A DNA stretch of 64,000 bases, taken from Isosphaeraceae bacterium EP7 (GTDB lineage: Bacteria > Planctomycetota > Planctomycetia > Isosphaerales > Isosphaeraceae). The notes beneath the pieces were generated by a model. It had not been told where the DNA came from. It worked only from the letters and a program-made list of their open reading frames with translations, and ran no database searches. Numbering within the stretch: position 1 is the first letter of the stretch; the number at the start of each line of letters is the position of its first letter. Shown piece by piece: positions 51,003 through 60,300 of this stretch. Where the stretch lies: contig CP151667.1 in assembly GCA_038400315.1 (NCBI GenBank), positions 620,001 through 684,000 on the forward strand. Reading direction: 5' to 3'. The translations under genes were made by a program, and so were the position numbers.

Positions 51003-52622
51003 ATGCTGATGGACATGGCGGCCCTCCTCGCGAGCCTCGCGATCGCGGGGGCCGATGCCCCCGCGGCGGTGGCCCCCGCGAGCCCGGCCGAGTTCCGGCT
51101 GGTTCACCCCGAGACGCAGCTCAGGCGCGTGCTCGAGCTCTTCCGCAACGCCAGGGCCCGCAACCCGGCCATGGCGCTCGTCGCCTGGAAGCTGGCCGGC
51201 CGGTCGATGACCCCCCCCTGGTCGCTGGGCAAGGCACGAGAGGCCGCGATTGCCGCGATCAATCCCGACATGATCGACGAGGTGTCCCACCTCGACGCCG
51301 CGCGGTTCATCCTCGAGCCCCAGCCCGAAACGCTCCCCCGCTGGCGGCTGGCCGTCCCCCAGGACGACGGCACCCTGGGCGCCTTCATGGACGCCATGAC
51401 GTTCTCCATCGGTGCCGCCCAGCCGCCGCTGCAAGACGTGCCTGTCAACCGGGTCGGTCTCGGCCCCCTGATCCTGGCGGCCCGGCCGGTCGACCGCGGC
51501 CTGGTCGTGGCCACCACCCGCGACGACCTCGCCCTCACCCTGTTCGGCCCGACCCCCGATGTCCAGGGCTGGCCCAAGGTCGACTCCGGCGTCCTCGCCC
51601 GGTTCGACGTCCAGGCCCTGGCCCGCGGCCTCGACGGCGGTTCCGTCCCCCGGCGGCAGGTTTCGCATACCCTGGCCACCCTGAAGGCACGCAGCCTCAC
51701 CGCCGTCGCCCACCTCGCCGACGGCGCCGCCAGGCTCGACCTCCGCCTGACTCTCTCCGAAGGGACGCCCGCCCCGACCTGCACGCTCGACCTCGCCTGG
51801 CTCGACCTCATCCCTTCGAGGGCCTCGGCCGTCGCCACCCTGGCCGTCAACCCCACCGCCGATGGCCTCGCCAGCCTCTTCGCCCTCATCGACGCCGCCG
51901 AGAAGGCCGACCCCGCCCGCTCTGGTGTGGCGCCCGCCCGGACCAGGCTGAACATTCTCACGATGCTGGCCCGCGTCAACCTGGACGCCGACCTCTGGCC
52001 CCTGCTCCGCGGCCTCACCGTGGGCGCGATGGACGAGCGACTGAACCCGGACCGGCCGGCCATCTTCGCCCTGATCCACCTCGATTCCGAGGCCTCCGCC
52101 GCACGGGTCCTCGACCGGGTCGTCCTGCGCATCGCCCCTCGCCTGCTCCGCTCGGGCCGACCCGCCCCGTTCGTCGAGGGCTCCGTGGTTGCACTCGGCC
52201 TCGCCGACGGCCAGCCCGTCGAGGCCAGCCGGAAGGGCTCGACGGTCGTCATCGGCCTGGGTCGCGGGGTCGCCGCCCTGGCACTCGATTCCGCGGCCCG
52301 CCCCTCCGGCTCCGCGACGGCCGAGTTGAAGGTCGCCTACGCCAAGCATGGAACGCCCGCGCGTGCGGGCTGGGCCCGCCCCGGCCGCTTTCCGGGCCTG
52401 GCCATCCCCCCCAGATCCCCGCTCGCCGCAGCCCTCGAAGCCGCCGGGCCCCTGCTCTGGATCGGCCGAGACGAGCCCGACGCCCTGCACGACGAACTGA
52501 CCTGGCCCGCGCTGAAGCCCGCCATCGAGGCCTTCCTCGCCCGCCTGCCCATGGAATTCCCCACCGACCGAGGGCGCCTCGGCCGGGGCGCCGCCGCCGC
52601 CGCCGTGGAGACCAAGCCTTGA
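51003..52622 (+). CDS. Secreted hypothetical protein coupled to an M19 dipeptidase
   Basis: 539 residues from the ATG at 51003 (alternatives at 51009 and 51015), with a short Sec-like signal (LASLAIAGADA). No domain recognised; the sequence alternates hydrophobic strands and Ala/Arg/Asp-rich helices, in a layout like other large planctomycete secreted proteins of unknown role. Its TGA overlaps the TTG start of the dipeptidase gene (TTGA), which implies coupled translation. It is divergent from nuoL across 294 bp. Confidence 0.65.
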   Translation: MLMDMAALLASLAIAGADAPAAVAPASPAEFRLVHPETQLRRVLELFRNARARNPAMALVAWKLAGRSMTPPWSLGKAREAAIAAINPDMIDEVSHLDAARFILEPQPETLPRWRLAVPQDDGTLGAFMDAMTFSIGAAQPPLQDVPVNRVGLGPLILAARPVDRGLVVATTRDDLALTLFGPTPDVQGWPKVDSGVLARFDVQALARGLDGGSVPRRQVSHTLATLKARSLTAVAHLADGAARLDLRLTLSEGTPAPTCTLDLAWLDLIPSRASAVATLAVNPTADGLASLFALIDAAEKADPARSGVAPARTRLNILTMLARVNLDADLWPLLRGLTVGAMDERLNPDRPAIFALIHLDSEASAARVLDRVVLRIAPRLLRSGRPAPFVEGSVVALGLADGQPVEASRKGSTVVIGLGRGVAALALDSAARPSGSATAELKVAYAKHGTPARAGWARPGRFPGLAIPPRSPLAAALEAAGPLLWIGRDEPDALHDELTWPALKPAIEAFLARLPMEFPTDRGRLGRGAAAAAVETKP

Positions 52623-53659
52623 ACCCCCGCAAGCCCATTCCCCCGCGCCTGGTCGACCTTCACGTCGACTGGTCCCTCCAGTACGCCGGCGAGTCCACCC
52701 TCTTCCACCCCGACAGTTACGCCGACATCCCCGTCCGCCTGCCGCAGGTCGACGGCTACCTGGGCGCGACCCGCGCCGCCGTGCTCGCCTGCTACCGCGA
52801 CGCCGAAGACTGGGCCCACCAACCCGACCCCTGGCAGGCCCTCATCGCCCAGATCACCGCGCTCGAATCCGAATTCTCCGGCCGCATCCTGATGGGCCCC
52901 GACGACCTCGCCTTCTGGCAATCCGAGCCCGACCAACTCTGCTGGGGAGTCCTCGGAGTCGAGGGCTTCGACGCCCTGATCCGTACCCGCGCCGACCTCG
53001 ACCGCCTCGCCCCGCTCTTCCATCGCGGCGTCCGTGTCTTCCAGCCCACCTATCTCGCCACCAGCCTCCTCGCCGGCTCCTCCCAGTCCAAAGACGACCG
53101 GGGCCTCCTCGACCTGGGCCGCGACTTCCTTGCCACCCTTCTCTCCCTCGCCCCGCCCGCCAACGAACCCGGCCCCCGGCCCATCCTCGACCTGGCCCAC
53201 CTGAACCCTCTCTCGTGTTCCCAGGTCCTCGACTGGTACGAATCCGACCCCACCCACGCCGAGCGTCTCCCCGTCGTCTACAGTCACGGAACCATCGCCC
53301 ACCCCGCCTTCGACCACCCCCGAGCCCTCTCCCAGCCCAACCTCGTCCGCCTTCGAGCCCTGGGAGGAACCATCGGCCTCTCCGTCACTCCCCCCTTCAC
53401 CACCTCCCCCGATCACCTCAAGTCCCTCATCGAGACCGCCGCCGCCATCCCCTTCAAGGGCGAGCCCGGCCTCGGTGGAATTGCCATCGGGACCGACTTC
53501 CTCGGAGTCGGAACCACCCACCCCACCCTCTCCAACGCCGAGCAAATCACCAACTGGCTCGCCGAATCCTTCAACCCCGCCGACGCCAAGGCCCTCGCCG
53601 CCGAGAATGCGCTGGAACTCATCGGGCGGGCCTGCGGGGGATCTCACCCTCAAGGATGA
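52619..53659 (+). CDS. Membrane-dipeptidase-like protein, family M19, no signal peptide (copy 1)
   Basis: 346 residues starting at the TTG at 52619. The M19 zinc site is visible: HVD near residue 15 (DLHVDW), Glu in LGVEGFD (~117), His in LDLAHLN (~195), His in VVYSHGT (~222) and the Asp of IGTDFLG near the C-terminus. M19 enzymes cleave D- or L-dipeptides and some act on cilastatin-type substrates. Lacks an export signal, in contrast to the paralogue at 55929. Its 3' end is the source of the fragment at 57158. Convergent with the LuxR gene. Confidence 0.87.
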   Translation: MNPRKPIPPRLVDLHVDWSLQYAGESTLFHPDSYADIPVRLPQVDGYLGATRAAVLACYRDAEDWAHQPDPWQALIAQITALESEFSGRILMGPDDLAFWQSEPDQLCWGVLGVEGFDALIRTRADLDRLAPLFHRGVRVFQPTYLATSLLAGSSQSKDDRGLLDLGRDFLATLLSLAPPANEPGPRPILDLAHLNPLSCSQVLDWYESDPTHAERLPVVYSHGTIAHPAFDHPRALSQPNLVRLRALGGTIGLSVTPPFTTSPDHLKSLIETAAAIPFKGEPGLGGIAIGTDFLGVGTTHPTLSNAEQITNWLAESFNPADAKALAAENALELIGRACGGSHPQG

Positions 53660-53708
53660 CTCGCCGGGTGGTCCAAAACCGAGGGCGCCAATCGGGTTCC
53701 GGGGCGAG

Positions 53709-54557
53709 TCACCGAGCCTGGGCGTCCCGGGCGTTCGATTCCGACCAGTGGAGCGTCCCGCCCCAGCCACGGCGGATCCAGCGGGCCATCAGCTCGGCCC
53801 TTCCGTTGACCCCGAAGTGGGCGTAGATGGCCTTCGTGTACTGGTTGACCGTGTGTGTGCTCAGGGTCATGCGGGTCGCGATCTGCTTGTCGGAATCGCC
53901 CTCGAGCACGCAAGCTAACGTCTGCCGGATCCTCGGGGCCAGGTCGAGGGGCGACGGATCCTTGAAGCGGGCGAGCGGGCCCCCGAGGAGACTCGCCAGC
54001 GATGCGTTGGTTTCCTGCACGATCGCGATGTCCCGCGCCCCGAAGTCGCGTCGCCCCTTCTGCCGGTTCAGGACGATCCCCGAGGCCTCGTCATCCCCTG
54101 CACCGGGGATGGTCCTGAAGCACCAGAGGATGTGATCCACGCGGAAGGGCCGCTGGATCGCCTGGTAGTCGGCCGAGACGTACCAGGGTCGGTCCTCGAG
54201 GATCTGCGAGCGTGACAGGCAGATGCCGTCCTCGGCGACATGCCGCCGAAGGTGCTCGATCATCGCCGGCGACATGGTCGGGTCGTGCTCGAACTCGCGG
54301 AGCCCCGCTTCGATGGCGGCCATCTCGGCGAAACCGGTCTGCCACCCCCAGACGACGACGCCCAGGTCCCTGGGCGTCAGCGACCGGCATCCGGCCATCT
54401 CCCCCGCGTGACCGATGTCGGCGCCGGTCATGGCGGCGAGCCCTTCGATCAAGTGATCCCTCCAGCGGATCCGGTCGTCCCCGAGTTCGCGGCATTCCCC
54501 AATCAACTGGTAGATCGCCTTGGCGTCGCGATATCGAAGAATCGATGAATTCGCCAT
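53709..54557 (-). CDS. LuxR family transcriptional regulator
   Basis: 282 residues from the ATG at 54557; the open frame upstream reaches 54833 but lacks conservation. The C-terminal ~60 residues (from ~215) are a LuxR-type HTH: RIRQTLACVLEGDSDKQIATRMTLSTHTVNQYTKAIYAHF. The N-terminal ~200 residues resemble a PAS/GAF-like sensory region without a named domain. No phosphoacceptor receiver domain is seen. It is divergent from the gene at 54813; a perfect 14-bp palindrome at 54593-54606 lies just upstream of its start and is a candidate operator. Confidence 0.88.
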   Translation of the reverse strand: MANSSILRYRDAKAIYQLIGECRELGDDRIRWRDHLIEGLAAMTGADIGHAGEMAGCRSLTPRDLGVVVWGWQTGFAEMAAIEAGLREFEHDPTMSPAMIEHLRRHVAEDGICLSRSQILEDRPWYVSADYQAIQRPFRVDHILWCFRTIPGAGDDEASGIVLNRQKGRRDFGARDIAIVQETNASLASLLGGPLARFKDPSPLDLAPRIRQTLACVLEGDSDKQIATRMTLSTHTVNQYTKAIYAHFGVNGRAELMARWIRRGWGGTLHWSESNARDAQAR

Positions 54558-54592
54558 CGTGGTATCCCTGACCGACGGGGTGGACCAGACCC

Positions 54593-54606
54593 CCCTAATA
54601 TTAGGG
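54593..54606. promoter_or_regulatory. 14-bp perfect palindrome in the LuxR/54813 divergent region
   Basis: CCCTAATATTAGGG lies 36 nt upstream of the LuxR start in an AT-richer stretch. It is a plausible dimeric regulator site, possibly for the LuxR protein itself. No known LuxR-box consensus is matched. Confidence 0.5.
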
Positions 54607-54812
54607 ACTAGCGTGAATCGGTGCCATCGAGAAAAATTGGCCTGCGCACGCGTCCGAGGGCTTGGAAACCTCAAACGGAATGATCGCCTTTTTATGCCTA
54701 TTATTGCCCGATTTGATCCAGAGAGAGGGACCAACTTCCTCGAATCCGTTCGACTCGTCGCCACGTGAATCCTTGACTCGCAGCAGCCTTCGATGGGCAT
54801 GTTAGGAGTGAT

Positions 54813-55343
54813 ATGATCACGTATACAATTCAAGGGACTTCGGATCTTACCCTCGCAGGTTCGACCTTCGAAGGGGCGGCGTTCATCTTCAGCTTTCAGG
54901 CTGACTCATCGCGGATTGCCCCCGATCCCCGCGACCCAAGCCGAGAAAATGTGCCGATCCTCGCGGCAGACGTCACCGTCGACGGCCTTGGCGTCGCGGC
55001 GATTGCCGGCCTGCGACTCGCGAGACTGGCCGACGGACAATTACGCCTGGAAACGTGCGATGGCGTGGGGCTCTTCGTTTTAGAGGCCTCATTCCTGGAC
55101 GACAATGGGCTTGCTGAATTGACGGACCTCGTCCCGGCCCTGAGCTTTCAGGGTCTCAAGGCGATTCCCACGAGTCTCGGGGCACTCACCTTCGCGGGCT
55201 CGGGCTCTGGAGCTCCATCGGGCATCACGTACCAGGCGTATTTCGACGTCCCCGAGCCGGCTTGCGCCGTCCCGACGGGTCTCAGCCTGGTCGAACTCCT
55301 CGGATACAGGGCATGCTTCGCGCAAGACCATTCGCAGGCCTGA
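54813..55343 (+). CDS. PEP-CTERM-like protein without signal peptide
   Basis: 176 residues with a ribosome-binding site (TAGGAGTG) before the ATG. The start ITYTIQGTSDLTLAGSTF and the AAFIFSFQADSS strand are of the kind common in PEP-CTERM exoproteins. The C-terminus (VPEPACAVPTGLSLVELLGYRA) looks like a worn PEP-CTERM sorting signal. A Sec signal peptide is missing, so it may be a truncated gene or an intracellular derivative. Hypothetical; the assignment rests on local similarity by eye. A hairpin (55401-55436) follows. Confidence 0.5.
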   Translation: MITYTIQGTSDLTLAGSTFEGAAFIFSFQADSSRIAPDPRDPSRENVPILAADVTVDGLGVAAIAGLRLARLADGQLRLETCDGVGLFVLEASFLDDNGLAELTDLVPALSFQGLKAIPTSLGALTFAGSGSGAPSGITYQAYFDVPEPACAVPTGLSLVELLGYRACFAQDHSQA

Positions 55344-55928
55344 ATAGGCCTGAGGGGAGACTTCCAACCCCCTCCATCCTCGGGAATTCCGCGAGGATTT
55401 GAGGCCCCGCCCGCGTCACCGCGTCGGCGGGGCCTCCTTCATTGGGCCTGCGTGTTTCACGATCGCCGACGACCCGGCCTCGCCAAGGGGGCCGCCGATC
55501 AAGATCGGGTCCAAGGTTGTCCGTCCAGCCAAGGCTCTGACGTTCCAGTTGGCCACGATCGCGGTCCGGCGTGCGTCGTCCGCGGCGATCCTCGGGCGGA
55601 TCGGTCGACGTCCAGCCCCGGTGAATTGTCCAGCCATGTTGCTGGAATCGGAGTCGCAACGCGGCGGTTCGCAGGTCGCGGCACATGGGAAGGGAGAGGA
55701 ATCGAAGGACGAGAGTGGGGGCATCGGGCGTCGTCTTTGACCACCCGCGCGCCGCGGTCCCGGTCGCTCTCGCTTCGTTCTTGAACGGGAGATTCGGGTG
55801 GGGTCCAATCGGGGGCCGGCGAGGACGGGTGCAGGTCCTGTCGCCGAGATCAACTCTTATTCGGGAATCCCCGGTTCAAGTCCTCTTCGAATCGCGCCCG
55901 CGTCACCCCACGCTCACTCATAGCGAGG
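55344..55928. other. Intergenic region
   Basis: 585 bp. Apart from the hairpin at 55401-55436, nothing was identified. Frames on both strands (for example 55416-55853 minus) lack domains and start context. A GGTTCAAGTCC string near 55872 resembles a tRNA T-loop, but no stem or rest of a tRNA is present. Confidence 0.5.
55401..55436 (+). terminator. 11-bp-stem hairpin after the gene at 54813
   Basis: Arms 55401-55411 and 55426-55436 are perfectly complementary around a 14-nt loop, 57 nt after the stop. No T-tract. Probable terminator. Confidence 0.5.
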
Positions 55929-57062
55929 ATGGAATCCATGCAATCGAGTCATACGCGGCGCGATTTTCTGACGGCAGCAGTCGGGGCGAACGTCGCGTTG
56001 GTGCTCGCGCCGGCATGGCTCCGGGCCCAGACCGACGCGGAGGACCCGAGGGTCGAGCGGGTGCTGGTCGACACCATCGGCATTGACATCCACAATCATG
56101 TCAACGTCAACGCCCCCGGGGCAAGGCCGCAGCAGGGCCCGAAGGATCAACAGAAGCCACAGCCCGCCCTCGACCTGGCCGACGAGATCAAACGCTCGGG
56201 GTTGTCGGCCGTCTGCGCGGCCTTCCGCCTCGACTTCAACGCCAGCGACCCCTACGCCACGTTCCTGCAAGGCCTCGACGCGATCGACGGCCAGTTGGCC
56301 AAGGACCGCATCACCCGCGCCCTGAACCTGAACGACCTCAAAACCGCACACGAAAAAGGCCAGCCGACCATCGTCCAGTCCATCGAAGGGGCGCATTTCC
56401 TCGAAGGACACCTCGACCGGGTGGAAGCGGTCTACAAGCGAGGGCTGCGCCACCTCCAATTGCTCCATGACAAGGGCGACAAGGTTACGCCGCTCGGCGA
56501 CATCTACACCGAACCCGCCCGCCTGGGCGGCCTGACCGCCTTCGGAGCGGCCGTCGTCAAGGAGTGCAACCGGCTGGGCATCGTCGTCGACCTGGCCCAC
56601 GCCAGCCACGAGACGGTCCTGGGCGCATTGAAGTCGTCCAACCAGCCGGTGATCGTCTCTCACACCAGCATCGACACGCGACCGGGTAAGAACCCCCGGA
56701 TGGCGAAAATGATGGCCTCGCGGCTCATCAGCAAGGACCACGCCCGCGTCGTCGCCGACGCCGGCGGCGTGATCGGCGTGTGGACCAAGCTGTCCGACTC
56801 GATGGACGAGTACGTCACCGGCATCAAGGCGATGGTGGACGCCGTCGGCATCGACCACGTCGGAATCGGCACCGACACCGACATCCTCTCCTCCCGCCCC
56901 GGCCAATCCACCAACGCCGCCTGGCCCGGCCTCTCCGGCGGATTCTTCAAGGCGGCCGTCGCGGAGATGCTCCGCCAGGGCTTCACGCCCGACGAAATCG
57001 GCAAGATCGGCGGCGGCAACTTCTGCCGTGTTTTCGACAAGGTCACGACCGGCCACGCCTGA
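55929..57062 (+). CDS. Tat-exported M19 membrane dipeptidase (copy 2)
   Basis: 377 residues, ATG at 55929 (or 55938). The twin-arginine signal THTRRDFLTAAVGANVALV-type stretch (residues ~8-30) is followed by cleavage near RAQ-TD. M19 zinc site: HNH near residue 55 (IDIHNHV, a His in place of the usual Asp), Glu in IEGAHFLEG (~155), VDLAHAS (~220), IVSHTS (~241) and IGTDTD (~316). Should act on dipeptides in the periplasm. It is a diverged paralogue of the gene at 52619. The remnant at 57158 follows after 96 nt. Confidence 0.88.
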   Translation: MESMQSSHTRRDFLTAAVGANVALVLAPAWLRAQTDAEDPRVERVLVDTIGIDIHNHVNVNAPGARPQQGPKDQQKPQPALDLADEIKRSGLSAVCAAFRLDFNASDPYATFLQGLDAIDGQLAKDRITRALNLNDLKTAHEKGQPTIVQSIEGAHFLEGHLDRVEAVYKRGLRHLQLLHDKGDKVTPLGDIYTEPARLGGLTAFGAAVVKECNRLGIVVDLAHASHETVLGALKSSNQPVIVSHTSIDTRPGKNPRMAKMMASRLISKDHARVVADAGGVIGVWTKLSDSMDEYVTGIKAMVDAVGIDHVGIGTDTDILSSRPGQSTNAAWPGLSGGFFKAAVAEMLRQGFTPDEIGKIGGGNFCRVFDKVTTGHA

Positions 57063-57157
57063 GGCGCCTCCGTTCCAAGAGCCGGTCGCGGCGACCAATC
57101 GTTCGGCCTGCGTCCCACCGGGGCCAACCCCAGGTGGATCGATTGCGGAGCGTTGAC

Positions 57158-57317
57158 TTGCCATCGGAACCGACTTCCTTGGAGTCAACTCCACCCCAAT
57201 TTTCCTTGCCAACATCGAGCAAATCGCCAACTGGCTCGCCGAAACCTTCAACTGGCCGACGCAAATTCCCTCGCCGCCGAGAATGCGCTGGAACTCATCG
57301 GGCGGGAGTGCGGGGGG
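57158..57317 (+). pseudogene. Frameshifted remnant of the 3' end of an M19 dipeptidase gene
   Basis: This 160-bp stretch aligns with 53481-53640, the last 53 codons of M19 copy 1: AIGTDFLGV, IEQIANWLAETFN, LAAENALELIGRECGG. A 1-nt deletion near 57252 shifts the frame, and the last ~35 bases are identical. No start, signal or 5' part is present. In the shifted frame its end (ADANSLAAENALELIGRECGG) reads without a stop into the STAND gene that begins 7 nt later. It marks a duplication or insertion junction. Confidence 0.85.
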
Positions 57318-57323
57318 CTTGGT

Positions 57324-60300
57324 ATGATAGGATCACGGGTCGGTCGATTTGCTGGTTTTATGGTGGATGTCAGACACATGCCAGGCCGACGGATTCTGAT
57401 TATCGGATCGCAGTGCAATAAATATAATTCTAAGCTTAGCTTTTTGCCAGATCTTGCCCAGCGGTTATACGATTTGATGGCCGATCCCGGGCCGGGCGAA
57501 TTCGTTGCGACTCCTGGTGAAAATTGCCGATCGCAACTCCTCCTAGACCCGTCAGTCCGCGAGGCCAAGGATGCGATAAAAGCGGCACTTGATGAAGTAG
57601 GCAAGTCGGACGAGACCTTGATCCTCGCATACATCGGTCACGGCGAATTCTCCGAAGATTCGGGCGGCGACTTCTATCTTATGCCAACCGATGCATCAGA
57701 GACGACGTCCGACGGTGCGATTCACTTAGCTGAATTCATCAAAGACCGGATCAAATTCTGGCATGGAAGAGGCGGCTTGGTCGTGTTGCTGGATTCATGC
57801 CATGCCGGCGAAGCCGTCTGGCAATCGATGGAGCGATGGGCGCAATCACAGACAATACAGAGCGGTTTCGAGATTCTCACCGCGACCGACGACCGCGCCA
57901 CAGCGAATGCACCGCTGATTCGTGCCCTCATCGGCGTCTTGGAACGCGGCGACCCGATGTCGGATGCTCGCATTCAGTGCCGGCACATCCACCGCATCCT
58001 CAAAGAACTGCATCGGCCCACGCAACACGTCGCCTACAACGGCGATGACAATCGCTTCTACCTGGCGCGGAATCCCGCCAAGGATCCCGGTGACGTTTTC
58101 TGGAAGGACAGCCCAGGACGTGCCCAGATCCTCAAGCAGACTGAATACTTCCTGCCCACATACCAACTGGCCCAACTCGTGGAATCCAGCCGACTTCACC
58201 CGGTAGTTGTGTTAACGGGCGAGACCGGGGTGGGGAAATCGACTCTCGCTGCGGCGTTCGCTCGCCCCGATCTGACCAGTGGCATGGTCCCGGACGAATT
58301 CGTGCAGGCCGTGGCGATCCTCGACTCCACGACCAATCAACGCATTCTCGCCGCTGATCTGTCGAAGCAGCTCCACCGTTCCGTACCATCCTGGCCCGAG
58401 GCCGTCGGGACGTTTGAGCGGAGCACTCCTCTCCAGGAGAGGGAGAGGCTCGGTCTACTCCGCGCGAAAGTCTTGCGACCCCTTGCTTACCTTCCCGGCT
58501 CGCCTTCGATCCGAATCGTCCTTGATGGGCTCAATCACCTGGACGAGATTACTCGCACCACAATCGGCGAGCTTCTCCAGGAACGCCCCGCCGCGCTAAG
58601 CCTGATCATCACAACCCATCCCGAGACGTCCGAGTGCCCGACGGGTCACCGTCTTCACTTCAACCGGACTCGCCGCGAAGACCTCAACACCTACCTGTCT
58701 GGCCGACGCATCCCGATTGAGTCGCGGGTCGCCATCCTCACAAGGGCACACGACCACTGGCTCCTTACCCAACTGCTGAGCGACGCCGTTCTGGCCGAGC
58801 CTGCGATCGACTTGAGGAATTTGCCGCAGACGGTCGATGGAGCCTATGCAAAGCTCCTCGATCAGGCAGGTGCATCAGACGCATGGCTCGACGGCTACCG
58901 AGCAGTGTTGGGGCCGCTGGCTGTGGCAGGAGTTGGCTCGGGCGTGCCACTTTCGCTTCTAATTCACGCGAGCGAAATTTTGGGTGGTCCCAAGGGCGAG
59001 GAGGCGGTTCGCAATCTCCTCAAAAAATTACGTGGCCTTATCCTCCGTCGCGACATGAATACCCCCGCGGAGCATGTCATCCTCTTTCACCCCACATTGG
59101 CGGACTTTCTGCTTAGTCAAGCGGCTCAATCGATTGGCTACGGCCTTGGCCAGAACGAAATTCACCTAGCTTTGATACAGGCCATAGGTGCTTTGGCACC
59201 AGTAGCCTCGTGCGAAACCGAAGCCCCAATCCAGAGATACGCGTTCCTTCGTGAAACTGGTCACTTGTGGGCAATTAAAGATTATGATGGGTGTATGACA
59301 AGCTTGCTGGAACGCCATTCGATGAGCCCAGCCGAGAATGTTGAACGAATAACATTCTGGCTCTCGAGGTTCCAGGGTGTACTCGTCGAAGCCGATTACA
59401 AACGCTTGCTTTTAAGGCGAGAGTTAGCGTCATGGACTGGCAGGGCAGGAGATGCGAAGAAGGCGTTGGAAATGTGTCAAGCGCTGTTGTTCGATTTAAT
59501 AGGGAATTCGAACTCCTCGGAGAAGGATATCATTGAAACTAAAATCAATATCGCTCATTGGACACTTTTAGACGGCAATCCGAAAGAGGCATTAAGGTTG
59601 TGTAGATCATTGTTGGTTTGCCCAGATTTGATGGATGTTGCTGCTGAAGGGACTACGCAAGCAATTCAGAATACGATCGCTGCTTGTGTAGGCAGGTTGG
59701 GCGACCCTCAGGTTGCCTTAGACGTGCTAATGGATATTTTGCCTGTTATTCAGCGTATGATGGGTGACGATAATGAGTTTACAATCGTTATTCGCAATAA
59801 TATTGCAACATGGACTGGCATTTCTGGCGATCTTCCAAAGGTAGTGGAAATCCTGGATTCGTTACTTCCAGATGCAACGCGAGTTCTAGGTCCGAATCAT
59901 CCTATTACATTTTCGGTCCGCACTACCATGGCGAATTTGAGAGGAAGGATGGGTGATTGGCCAACATCTAAGCAGCTTTTTGTAGCTTTGTTGCGAGATC
60001 AACGGAAAATGCTGCATTCTCGTCATCCCGACATCCTTACTACTCGACATAATATTGCATCGTTAAAAGGTGAAACCGGGGATTATAAAGGCGCGATTAA
60101 GCGATATGAGGCATTGTTGCCGCTTCGGAGGAAAGTGATTGGCCCATTTCACTACCATACATTCTTGACACGCATTAATCTTGCGGCGTCATATTTGTTT
60201 GACGACGATTCGTTGAATGCTTTAACTCTTCTATATAAAATACTAGCCGAAAGTGAGCTTGAACTGGGCCGAGATCACCCGCTTTCTCTAGATGCAATTA

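Noticed and set aside
55860-55890. tRNA-like GGTTCAAGTCC string
   Set aside because: The flanks do not pair as a T-arm and no acceptor, D or anticodon arm is present.
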